Virus record (IMG/VR): IMGVR_UViG_3300050120_000186
Coordinates: 1 to 28,360 of that record
Reading direction: 5' to 3' (one strand)
From: a virus
DNA length: 28,360 nt
Position 1 is the first letter of the stretch, and every line of letters begins with the position of its first letter. Made by a program: the position numbers and the translations under genes. Below are positions 20,446 to 27,692 of this stretch, one piece after another. The notes under the pieces are model-generated. The model did not search any database and was not told the DNA's origin. It saw only the letters and a program-made list of their open reading frames with translations.

Positions 20446-23133
20446 TTAGCTGAAGAAATCCATGATACTTGCCTGTGCCTCTGGATACCAGTTCAAGGTT
20501 TGAAGTAGGTTATTCAATGGCTCAATAAAGTTAGCATCCCAGTTACTGTCATAGTCCACAAACTTATGAAGGTTGAATTCCTTGGGCATGAAGGTTTGAA
20601 ATCCAATGACATCAATACCATAGGGATTGTTTTTCTTCAAACCTATCAGCATGATCTTTTCCCCTGAATTGATGGCAGGGACATCCATCATTCCTAGGTT
20701 CTTGATTAATAGATTATGATATAGCGCCGCTTTGACTTGTCGCGGTGCACCTTTGATATAGACAGTTCGGTCATCATGATACTGCTGAAGCTTATTGCAC
20801 GTCATGATCTTAGCAATTTCTTCTGCATCCAGGGAATAAAACTCTTTCTTTTTTTCCTTGACAAATGCCTGTAATGCCTTTTCGTCCTTGGTCAAAGCAA
20901 TCTTATAGCAGTCCTTTAACCACTCACGGGAACGCTTTGGAACGGTTCCTTTGATCGCATCAAGGCCAGTAATCTTTAGCTTGGGTTCCTTGTATCGTAC
21001 CCCTTCAGAATCGGTCACCAGCATGGTATAGCGTTTCTTGGCGGTCCAGATGGCTGCGGGTGCGATGTTTTCCCGCTTCATGAACATCCGGTTTTCATGA
21101 GCATTGACGTACTCGGCCAGTTCGGCAGTAGCCTCATTGATGACAGCTTGAATTTTTTCCTTGAATACTTTATCCAAAAACTCAGTCACTTCCCAGATGT
21201 CTGGGTCTTTACCGAATAGTTTTTCAACCAGTCCTTCAACCTTAATATAGACTGAATCCGTATCGGAATAGACGATGTAGGACGTACCTGTTACCATGAC
21301 ATCTACCTTACCATCGGGACCAATCCCATAGCGATGGGTGACCGTTCCAGTTCCTAGAATGGAATTCATCCATTCGTCCAGTTTGCGGCCAACCCAGGTG
21401 ATCGCCAACTGTCCAGATAGGGTAATCCCTTCCGCAATGCGTTTATCATAAAACTCAGTGAACCAACGATTACACAACGCGCCATAGCCTGCATTCAGAA
21501 CTACTTTCAATGAATTCTGTTTGGCATTCATGGATGAAATGATTGCCTTGTAAATGGTCTTTTGGGTTAAAACAACACAGTCAATTTCCTGTTGTTCGAC
21601 CTTTTTCATTTCTCCCTTGACTGCTTTCCGTCCCGAATAGATTTTTCTGGTAATCTCATTCAGGCAGGATATCTTATTCCGTCTGAAAAACTGACGATTA
21701 GCTGACATACAGACATCGTACTTTTTCAATAGGGACAGATCAACCCGTTTATTCAATAGATCATCTATTGTGAAGTTAGGTATTGCTCTTAACTCTGCCG
21801 GGATTTCCTCTGGTTCCAGGATCGTTTCTGGACCCATATTGTATTGTTGTTCGACGTGCGGATAGAGACTGTCATAGTCACCATTGACAACCCATAGATG
21901 TTTACCTAAAATAGGGGACTTAACAAATCCACCAGAAATGGATGCTGTCTCCGGTTGTGGTGCTTTGATTTCCACAAAAGTATTTTTGTTCTTTAGGAAG
22001 TCATATAACAAACTCGACCAGGGCGCAACCGTTCCTACCGTATCCTCATAGTTTGATTTGGTCAAATAGGCAATCGTGTAGGTCAATAACATGAATTGCT
22101 TCATGTCATCTAATCGCTTTACCAGATTCGCATCGATGATGTTATAGTTGATAAAGTGTTTAAAATCAGTGATATACAGCGTATTCAAGCCGCCTGCATC
22201 GTCGTAGGATAGCTTTTCTTCATCTAGAATCAACTGAGCCACAGTATTCAATTTCCAGTTTTCAGGCTGGATAAATCCATGTTTTTCAAAGATCATTTTC
22301 ATGTCAAGGGCCGCAATACCCATGACATCATAGTATTTGATTTCCCCACCAAATTTGTCTTTTTCGGTTCTGGGATATATAATTCCCCATGGGGACAGTT
22401 CTTTAGCCCGATCTTCGCCCAATTGATTCTTGATACGATTGACCATATAGGTCATGTCAAAGTCGGTAGAATTCCAACCAGAATACCAATCAAGCTGTTT
22501 GGCCGACCAAAATTGAATGAATGCGTTCAATAGATCAAACTCAGTATCAAATCCATGATACTTGATTTCCAATCCATCTAGACGCGGACCACCATCGGCA
22601 CGGGACCATGTGCCAATCTTTTTGTCCTTGAAGGTTTCTAAGGCAAATGTATGAAAGATACCATCATCGGTCGTGTACGCGGTGATCGCATTGATAGGGT
22701 AGTTGGCTTGTTCTGCATGAGGAAACGGGCCAGCAATGGGCTTTCCGTCTTCGCTGATGTCGCCTGAAAAGACTTCGATATCTAGGAATGTGCCCCGAAT
22801 AAGGCTAGGATCATATTCAATATCACCCTCAAAAAACTCTGAAATGAATTGATAGACAGGCTTTTTCATGCCATAGAACTTAAATCCTAGAACTTCCTTG
22901 TATCGCTCCATGAATTCATCCATGTCCTTCATGTTGTCAAAATTCATCTTTGACAATGGAATGCCTTTAATGGATGTGGCATCCGGTTCATGACCGTCAG
23001 GGGTATGAACATAAAGATAGGGTTGATAGGGGATTTTTTTCTGAATTTGACGCTTTGATTCAGTATCGTATCCGCGCAACAGAATTGAATTGCCTCTCTT
23101 GGCAATATTCGTGTAGAAAACGGTGTTTGACAT
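20446..23133 (-). CDS. 43: DNA polymerase, family B, gp43-like
   Basis: An 895-aa replicative polymerase (T4 gp43, 898 aa) with an intact proofreading exonuclease: ExoI LDIEVF (D118, E120), ExoII GWNSTDFD (D226) and ExoIII YNIID (D334). Polymerase motif A is GDYDSLYPH (D419), motif B KVVLNAGYG (K543, Y550), motif C YSDTDS (D624, D626), plus the KKRY block (AKKRYTMLVTD). The C-terminus ASIMDFFS resembles the T4 tail ASLFDMFDF that binds the sliding clamp gp45. Motif A has Tyr where T4/RB69 have Leu412, and motif B has NAG where they have NSL. It is encoded opposite to all neighbouring + strand genes. Confidence 0.98.
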   Translation of the reverse strand: MSNTVFYTNIAKRGNSILLRGYDTESKRQIQKKIPYQPYLYVHTPDGHEPDATSIKGIPLSKMNFDNMKDMDEFMERYKEVLGFKFYGMKKPVYQFISEFFEGDIEYDPSLIRGTFLDIEVFSGDISEDGKPIAGPFPHAEQANYPINAITAYTTDDGIFHTFALETFKDKKIGTWSRADGGPRLDGLEIKYHGFDTEFDLLNAFIQFWSAKQLDWYSGWNSTDFDMTYMVNRIKNQLGEDRAKELSPWGIIYPRTEKDKFGGEIKYYDVMGIAALDMKMIFEKHGFIQPENWKLNTVAQLILDEEKLSYDDAGGLNTLYITDFKHFINYNIIDANLVKRLDDMKQFMLLTYTIAYLTKSNYEDTVGTVAPWSSLLYDFLKNKNTFVEIKAPQPETASISGGFVKSPILGKHLWVVNGDYDSLYPHVEQQYNMGPETILEPEEIPAELRAIPNFTIDDLLNKRVDLSLLKKYDVCMSANRQFFRRNKISCLNEITRKIYSGRKAVKGEMKKVEQQEIDCVVLTQKTIYKAIISSMNAKQNSLKVVLNAGYGALCNRWFTEFYDKRIAEGITLSGQLAITWVGRKLDEWMNSILGTGTVTHRYGIGPDGKVDVMVTGTSYIVYSDTDSVYIKVEGLVEKLFGKDPDIWEVTEFLDKVFKEKIQAVINEATAELAEYVNAHENRMFMKRENIAPAAIWTAKKRYTMLVTDSEGVRYKEPKLKITGLDAIKGTVPKRSREWLKDCYKIALTKDEKALQAFVKEKKKEFYSLDAEEIAKIMTCNKLQQYHDDRTVYIKGAPRQVKAALYHNLLIKNLGMMDVPAINSGEKIMLIGLKKNNPYGIDVIGFQTFMPKEFNLHKFVDYDSNWDANFIEPLNNLLQTLNWYPEAQASIMDFFS

Positions 23134-23150
23134 ACTTTAGTTTTACCTTT

Positions 23151-23158
23151 GATAAATA
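23151..23158 (+). promoter_or_regulatory. Possible late promoter for the tail-tube-fold gene (GATAAATA)
   Basis: GATAAATA differs from T4 TATAAATA at one base and ends 33 nt before the ATG at 23192, in the 58-base gap between divergent genes. It has A where the other boxes here have G, so confidence is moderate. Confidence 0.45.
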
Positions 23159-23191
23159 AGGGGAATGAAATATAACATGAGAAATTAGGAT

Positions 23192-23674
23192 ATGACGGAT
23201 ACCTTTAACGACAATACCAACATTGCGCAATCCAATCATTGGTATGCCCATATAGCCGGGTTTGATAATCTGTCCTATCAGATTAAGAATCTAACCATCC
23301 CATCGGTTTCATCTGGTGAAACAAATATGGGGACAGGTGGCTCTGGAACCACCCTGTACTTACCTGGGGATTCGATTGTTTATGATACCCTGCCGATGGA
23401 AATATTCTTATTGTCTGACTATTCCAATCACAATCAGATTGTCAAGTGGATGAAAAAGAATATCCGTGATCCTAAAGACTACAAGGACATTGTAATTCAC
23501 CTTATAGACGGTAACGGAAACATTTCAATTGAGAATTCCTTGCTTTTTAAGGAAGCATTCCCTATCAGTATTTCTGGTATACTATTGGATTCGGTGAATA
23601 CAAGCCCCAATATGTATTTTAATGTTACATTCCGATTTCTGGAATTTGACTATTTGAGTAACGAATTTAAATGA
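23192..23674 (+). CDS. Tail-tube-fold structural protein (160 aa)
   Basis: A virion protein, probably a relative of gp19. The sequence HWYAHIAGFDNLSYQIKNLTIPSV followed by LPGDSIVYDTLPMEIFLLSDYSNHNQIVKWMKK has the strand order and the 'L-D-x-N-x-x-IxxWM' segment of single-domain tail-tube proteins. The C-terminus (ISGILLDSVNTSPNMYFNVTFRFLEFDY) matches their final strands. T4 uses such folds in gp19 and in the tube-initiating baseplate proteins gp48 and gp54, but this protein is the size of gp19, not of gp54 (320 aa). It overlaps uvsY by 4 bases, so it is translated with recombination genes. Confidence 0.7.
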   Translation: MTDTFNDNTNIAQSNHWYAHIAGFDNLSYQIKNLTIPSVSSGETNMGTGGSGTTLYLPGDSIVYDTLPMEIFLLSDYSNHNQIVKWMKKNIRDPKDYKDIVIHLIDGNGNISIENSLLFKEAFPISISGILLDSVNTSPNMYFNVTFRFLEFDYLSNEFK

Positions 23675-24105
23675 CAACAGAATATTTTGAACAAATTGCG
23701 GCGGAAGTCAATGATCTAATGAAGATCAACTTCGAAGACTTAGACGCTGAAGCCTTACGCGGGACCGACATCTTCATCAAATTGAATATTGTATATAACC
23801 GCGAAGCAGCAAAATTGAAAGTCCTGGCATCCAAACTGGCTAAGACAGAACTATTACGCTGGCGATTCTATACAGGAAAGGCTGATCCAAAGGAATATGC
23901 CAATAATCGCTTTGTGGAATCCATCACCAAGACTGATGTTGACAAGTATCTGAAAGCCGATGAAATCCTGACTGAAGCCAAGGATGAATTTGAATCCCAG
24001 GACAGAGTAGTCAAGATGGTAGAGGATAGTATAAAAGCCAGTCGTAATCGACAATTTGACATAAAAAATGCAATCGAATGGCGTAAATTCCAATCTGGGG
24101 TTTAA
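23671..24105 (+). CDS. uvsY: Recombination mediator UvsY
   Basis: A 144-aa protein (T4 UvsY, 137 aa). UvsY displaces the single-strand-binding protein gp32 and loads the recombinase UvsX, which drives recombination-dependent replication. Two blocks align with T4: WRFYTGKADPKEYANNRF (T4 LDYYSGRGDGDEFSMDRY) and the C-terminal VEDSIKASRNRQFDIKNAIEWRKFQSG (T4 ALDAIKSRGFAIKHIQDMRAFEAG). The ATG overlaps the previous stop. It is followed within 3 bases by the nuclease gene and then uvsW, a recombination block like T4's uvsW-uvsY neighbourhood but in a different order. Confidence 0.9.
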   Translation: MTTEYFEQIAAEVNDLMKINFEDLDAEALRGTDIFIKLNIVYNREAAKLKVLASKLAKTELLRWRFYTGKADPKEYANNRFVESITKTDVDKYLKADEILTEAKDEFESQDRVVKMVEDSIKASRNRQFDIKNAIEWRKFQSGV

Positions 24106-24108
24106 CCC

Positions 24109-24804
24109 ATGGTTAGCCTCACTGCATTGAAACCAAAGGTCTTTACCTTTGATGTAGGAAATTTTCCTGAATGTGAAGTTATTCAGACTGAATCCGATGG
24201 ACGCAGGTATATTACACCGCAAGGAAATGTATACGATTCGACCACTACCTTCCTGAACAAGCATATGGATAAGTCAGGCATTGAAAAATGGCGTGACTGG
24301 AAAGGCCATGAAAAGGCCGATGCTATACGGGATCGTGCTGCGGATCGCGGAACCCAACTCCATGGCAACCTGGAACGAATGTTAAAGGGTGAACCCCTGG
24401 AAGCCAGCGCCTATTTCAGACTCCTAAAACGCTTTGAACCGACCCTAAAAGCCAACCTCGGAACCATCAAAGCAATTGAAAATTGCCTGTATTCTGATCA
24501 TATGAAGCTGGCTGGTCGTGTGGACTTGATGGGTCTGTGGAAGAATGAATTCGCTACCATTGATTTTAAGGGCGCGGATCGGATCAAAAAAGAAGTCAAT
24601 ATCACAAGCTATTTCCTACAGACGACCATCTATAGCCTGATGCATTATGATATGACAGACATCATGCCGACCAAAATTGTACTATTGATCTGTCCGGAAA
24701 AGGAAACCTACCTACAGGTGTTTGAAAAATCGCCGTTGGATTACGTCGAACAGGTTGAAAAATTCCTAGGTTTCAAGACCAAATGGAGTTTGGACAACCC
24801 CTAA
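24109..24804 (+). CDS. PD-(D/E)XK exonuclease, RecB/MGME1-like
   Basis: A 231-aa nuclease of the PD-(D/E)XK superfamily. Visible motifs are GTQLHGNLERML (H85), a possible Glu at 124, LAGRVDLMG (D139), ATIDFKGADR (D152 and K154 as the D-x-K pair) and a QxxxY motif (Q171, QTTIYSLM). This order (H, E, GRxD, IDFK, Qxx-Y) is that of RecB-type domains and the mitochondrial exonuclease MGME1, which degrade single-stranded ends. Between uvsY and uvsW it probably trims ends or flaps during recombination-dependent replication (inference). No clear ribosome-binding site, so it may be translated by coupling to uvsY. Confidence 0.88.
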   Translation: MVSLTALKPKVFTFDVGNFPECEVIQTESDGRRYITPQGNVYDSTTTFLNKHMDKSGIEKWRDWKGHEKADAIRDRAADRGTQLHGNLERMLKGEPLEASAYFRLLKRFEPTLKANLGTIKAIENCLYSDHMKLAGRVDLMGLWKNEFATIDFKGADRIKKEVNITSYFLQTTIYSLMHYDMTDIMPTKIVLLICPEKETYLQVFEKSPLDYVEQVEKFLGFKTKWSLDNP

Positions 24805-24806
24805 AC

Positions 24807-24814
24807 CCTAAGTA
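24807..24814 (+). promoter_or_regulatory. Candidate late promoter for uvsW (CCTAAGTA)
   Basis: CCTAAGTA ends 29 nt before the uvsW ATG. Its last three bases form the start of an inverted repeat. By T4 spacing (box at -13 to -6) transcription would begin at A24820, almost at the end of the repeat's left arm. Confidence 0.55.
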
Positions 24815-24843
24815 CGTCTATAGAAGCCAACATATAGACGTAC
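24812..24843 (+). promoter_or_regulatory. Hairpin abutting the uvsW start codon
   Basis: An 11-bp perfect inverted repeat, GTACGTCTATA (24812-24822) and TATAGACGTAC (24833-24843), with loop GAAGCCAACA. The right arm ends on the base before ATG, so in a transcript that includes both arms the translation start region is in a helix. A transcript from the overlapping late box would lose all but the last three bases of the left arm. Confidence 0.75.
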
Positions 24844-26343
24844 ATGCCGGATATTATAATTGAAAAGATCAACGCTTCATTTCTGAAACTGCATGCCGAT
24901 GAAGGGGTATCACGCCACCTTTATGAGGCATTCAGATACAACAAACCCAAATTTCAGAAAAATCCCTATACCAAATGGGATGGTGTTGTCAGATTGTTCA
25001 ACCTGAAAACTAAACGTTTCCCAACAGGATTGTTAGGGGAACTGCTAAAGTTCTGCTCTGAACATAATTATAGCTTCGAAGTAGACCCAACTCTGAAAGA
25101 AGATATTATTTCGATTGATAAATCGGATGTAGATGAGTGGGCACTTTCCTTGGACGTTCATTCCAAGGGCGAACCCATCATCCCCTATGAGTACCAATTA
25201 GAAGCCCTGCATCTATCGGTCACCTATGGGCGTCTTTTACTCTTAGCCGCAACGTCTGCTGGCAAATCCCTGATTACCTATTACCTTGCCCGTTGGTATG
25301 GTGAAATTGGCTATGAATCAGGAAAAACCCTCATTATAGTTCCTTCCATTGGATTAGTCAGTCAACTTTACAAAGACTTTCAAGACTATTCCAGTGCTAA
25401 TGGATGGGATGTCCAAGGGGAAGTTCACTGCATTTCTGAAGGGGCAGAACGCCAATCCAACAAAAACATCTTCATTTCCACATGGCAATCACTTCTAAAG
25501 CAGGATGATGACTATTTCCTACAGTTTGCTCGGATCATTATCGATGAAGCCCATTTGGCATCTGGCGATTCCATTACCCATGTCTGTAACAAATCCATTT
25601 TTGCTGACAAGCGAATTGGAATGACCGGAACCTTGAATGGAACTGAAATGCATGAAATGCAGGTTACCAGTCTGACTGGACTTCCGGTTCGCATCGTGAC
25701 CACTAAACAGCTACAGGACAAAGGACGCGCAGCTAAGACATTGGTCACATTCTTGAACCTGGACTATCCGACACAAGATAGAAGAACCGTTTACGTGGGC
25801 AGCTACCAGGATGAAATTGAATTTCTGGTTAATCACCCTTATCGGAATAAGGTTATTAAGACTTTGGCAATGTCTCTGACAGGTAATAGCCTTTTATTAT
25901 TCGGGCGTCGTGATACCCATTGCGTCAAGCTATTTGATGAACTGGTCGCCATGAATTTACCCGGAAAGAAATTTCATCTGATCGTTGGCGGTGTTGATGC
26001 GGATGAACGGGACGATATTCGGTTTTCCTTGGAAAGTTCGGAAGACGGAATTGACCATATCATCTTTGCCACGGCCAAATCGGCTTCGACTGGGATGTCA
26101 ATCAAGAAATTGCATAATTTGGTGATTTGTCACCCTAATAAGTCATTAGTACAGACCCTGCAATCGTTGGGAAGAATGCTCAGATTACACGATTCCAAGG
26201 ATGTCGCTCACATCTTTGACATTATTGATGACCTAGAACATATGAATAAAGCAAATAAAACTTTGGAACACGGGACAGAACGGTACGGTTTTTACCATGC
26301 AGAAGGGCATACAATACAGGTACAAAAATATAAAGTCAATTGA
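24844..26343 (+). CDS. uvsW: DNA/RNA helicase UvsW
   Basis: A 499-aa superfamily-2 helicase (T4 UvsW about 500 aa) that unwinds R-loops and branched DNA and switches T4 from origin to recombination-dependent replication. The N-terminal domain aligns with T4 (TKWDGVVRLFNLKTKRFPTG; T4 NWDGRIRLLDYNRLLPFG), which fixes the start. Helicase motifs are ATSAGKS (136-142), DEAH (234-237), MTGTL (260-264) and the C-terminal QSLGRMLR. No Shine-Dalgarno sequence is visible before the ATG; a hairpin with an embedded late box is there instead. The stop is 3 bases before the deaminase start. Confidence 0.96.
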   Translation: MPDIIIEKINASFLKLHADEGVSRHLYEAFRYNKPKFQKNPYTKWDGVVRLFNLKTKRFPTGLLGELLKFCSEHNYSFEVDPTLKEDIISIDKSDVDEWALSLDVHSKGEPIIPYEYQLEALHLSVTYGRLLLLAATSAGKSLITYYLARWYGEIGYESGKTLIIVPSIGLVSQLYKDFQDYSSANGWDVQGEVHCISEGAERQSNKNIFISTWQSLLKQDDDYFLQFARIIIDEAHLASGDSITHVCNKSIFADKRIGMTGTLNGTEMHEMQVTSLTGLPVRIVTTKQLQDKGRAAKTLVTFLNLDYPTQDRRTVYVGSYQDEIEFLVNHPYRNKVIKTLAMSLTGNSLLLFGRRDTHCVKLFDELVAMNLPGKKFHLIVGGVDADERDDIRFSLESSEDGIDHIIFATAKSASTGMSIKKLHNLVICHPNKSLVQTLQSLGRMLRLHDSKDVAHIFDIIDDLEHMNKANKTLEHGTERYGFYHAEGHTIQVQKYKVN

Positions 26344-26346
26344 AAA

Positions 26347-26841
26347 ATGAAAATAAAGTATGCAATCGCCTTTTCAGATATGGCGGAACGATTTGGTCAA
26401 ACCAGTGCAGCAAAACGACTTAAGGTAGGTGCCCTGATTGTCAAGAATGATTCAATCATAGCCCTTGGCATTAATGGAATGCCCCCAGGCTGGCCTACAG
26501 AACACTGTGAGGATGATGACAATAAGACCTTGCCGGAAGTCAGGCATGCGGAACTGGCAGCTTTACAGAAGCTTTGGAATAGCTCGGAAACGGCATCAGG
26601 GGCATCCATGTTTGTTTCCCACTGTCCCTGTATGAACTGTGCCATTGATCTAGTCACGGCAGGAATCAAAAACGTTGTCTTCAAACATGAATTCAGAAGT
26701 AGCGAAGGGATGTATCATCTATTAAAATACGGAGTAAATGTCTATAGAATCAATGACTTAAACCAAATTGTTAAATTGAATTATAACGAAAATACTACAT
26801 TTATTGAATATATCTTGATTCACGATAAATTAATTTTCTAA
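26347..26841 (+). CDS. cd: dCMP deaminase
   Basis: A 164-aa zinc-dependent deoxycytidylate deaminase (T4 Cd, 193 aa) that turns dCMP into dUMP for thymidylate synthesis. The catalytic HAE (H67-E69 in VRHAELAAL) and the PCMNC zinc Cys pair (C95, C98) are intact. An EHCEDDDN segment (about 52-59) is in the place of the extra metal and allosteric loop of phage enzymes. It has no obvious ribosome-binding site and begins 3 bases after uvsW, so coupling is likely. Its start overlaps one copy of AATTGAAAAAT (26338-26348). Confidence 0.95.
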   Translation: MKIKYAIAFSDMAERFGQTSAAKRLKVGALIVKNDSIIALGINGMPPGWPTEHCEDDDNKTLPEVRHAELAALQKLWNSSETASGASMFVSHCPCMNCAIDLVTAGIKNVVFKHEFRSSEGMYHLLKYGVNVYRINDLNQIVKLNYNENTTFIEYILIHDKLIF

Positions 26842-26863
26842 CAAAAACAATAGGCTAGAAGCA

Positions 26864-27625
26864 ATGCCGCGTACAACCAAAACCCAAAGAAAGACCATCA
26901 ACGTCCAAAAAGTAGAGGAACAAAAGAATTATCGTTTACCCACATTTCAACCAAAATCGAATAAACAAAGACAGCTATTCAACGCTTGTCGTAATAGTCC
27001 CCTGGTATTTGCCCTAGGACCGGCAGGAACAGGAAAATCTTATGTTGGTGCTTACGCGGCCTGCCAACTCCTAAATGAAGGTGAAATAGATAAGATTATC
27101 ATTACCCGCAATCCATTACCTATGGGTAGAAGTCTGGGATTTTTTGCTGGCTCGGAAGCCGAAAAGATGGCGGTTTGGCTTGGGCCGATTATCGGAACCA
27201 TCAAGAAAATCCTGTCCCAAAACTCCGGCAATGATGGATGGTTCAATTATCTGGTGGAAAACAAGAAAATTGTCTATGTTCCCATGGAAACGTGTAAAGG
27301 ATTGTCGGTAGATGATTCCTTTATCCTGGTCGAAGAGGCTCAGGAATGTACTCTGGAACAATTAAAAACGCTGACAACCCGTGTAGGCGATGGATCAACC
27401 ATCTTTCTGAATGGTGATATCAGACAATCAAATAGTCTATTGACCGGAAAAGGATTCAAGGATTTCCTGGACGCGGTAGAAAACGAGAATAAGTACTTCA
27501 CAACTAAGGCAGAGGAAGACTGGGATAAGATTCACATTCCCGTCTTTCAATTCGAAAATGGGGACATAGTAAGATCGGGAATAACCCGTAAGATCGTAAC
27601 TATGTTCGACCGTCAAAGCCTATAA
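26864..27625 (+). CDS. phoH: PhoH-like P-loop ATPase
   Basis: A 253-aa PhoH-family protein. The Walker A motif GPAGTGKS lies at residues 52-59. The family sequences IIITRNPLPMGRSLGFFAGS and a Walker B-like FILVEEAQE are present, as are FLNGDIRQSN and a C-terminal DIVRSGITRKIV. PhoH proteins are predicted ATPases with RNA-helicase-like or nuclease roles; many T4-like marine and freshwater phages carry one, with unproven function. AGAAG lies 6 bases before the ATG. It is the last gene before the Hoc-like gene with its hairpin and late box. Confidence 0.93.
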   Translation: MPRTTKTQRKTINVQKVEEQKNYRLPTFQPKSNKQRQLFNACRNSPLVFALGPAGTGKSYVGAYAACQLLNEGEIDKIIITRNPLPMGRSLGFFAGSEAEKMAVWLGPIIGTIKKILSQNSGNDGWFNYLVENKKIVYVPMETCKGLSVDDSFILVEEAQECTLEQLKTLTTRVGDGSTIFLNGDIRQSNSLLTGKGFKDFLDAVENENKYFTTKAEEDWDKIHIPVFQFENGDIVRSGITRKIVTMFDRQSL

Positions 27626-27632
27626 AGAGACA

Positions 27633-27673
27633 TTGAAGCTTTAATTCCACTAAGTAAAGGGATAAAGCTTCAA
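27633..27673 (+). promoter_or_regulatory. Inverted repeat with embedded late box before the Ig-repeat gene
   Basis: An 11-bp perfect inverted repeat, TTGAAGCTTTA (27633-27643) and TAAAGCTTCAA (27663-27673), extended inward by TCC/GGA (27646-27648, 27660-27662). The loop contains ACTAAGTA at 27649-27656. With T4 spacing a late transcript would start near A27662 and lack the left arm. The ribosome-binding site AAGGA (27682-27686) is outside the stem. Confidence 0.7.
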
Positions 27674-27692
27674 ATTATAACAAGGAATAATA

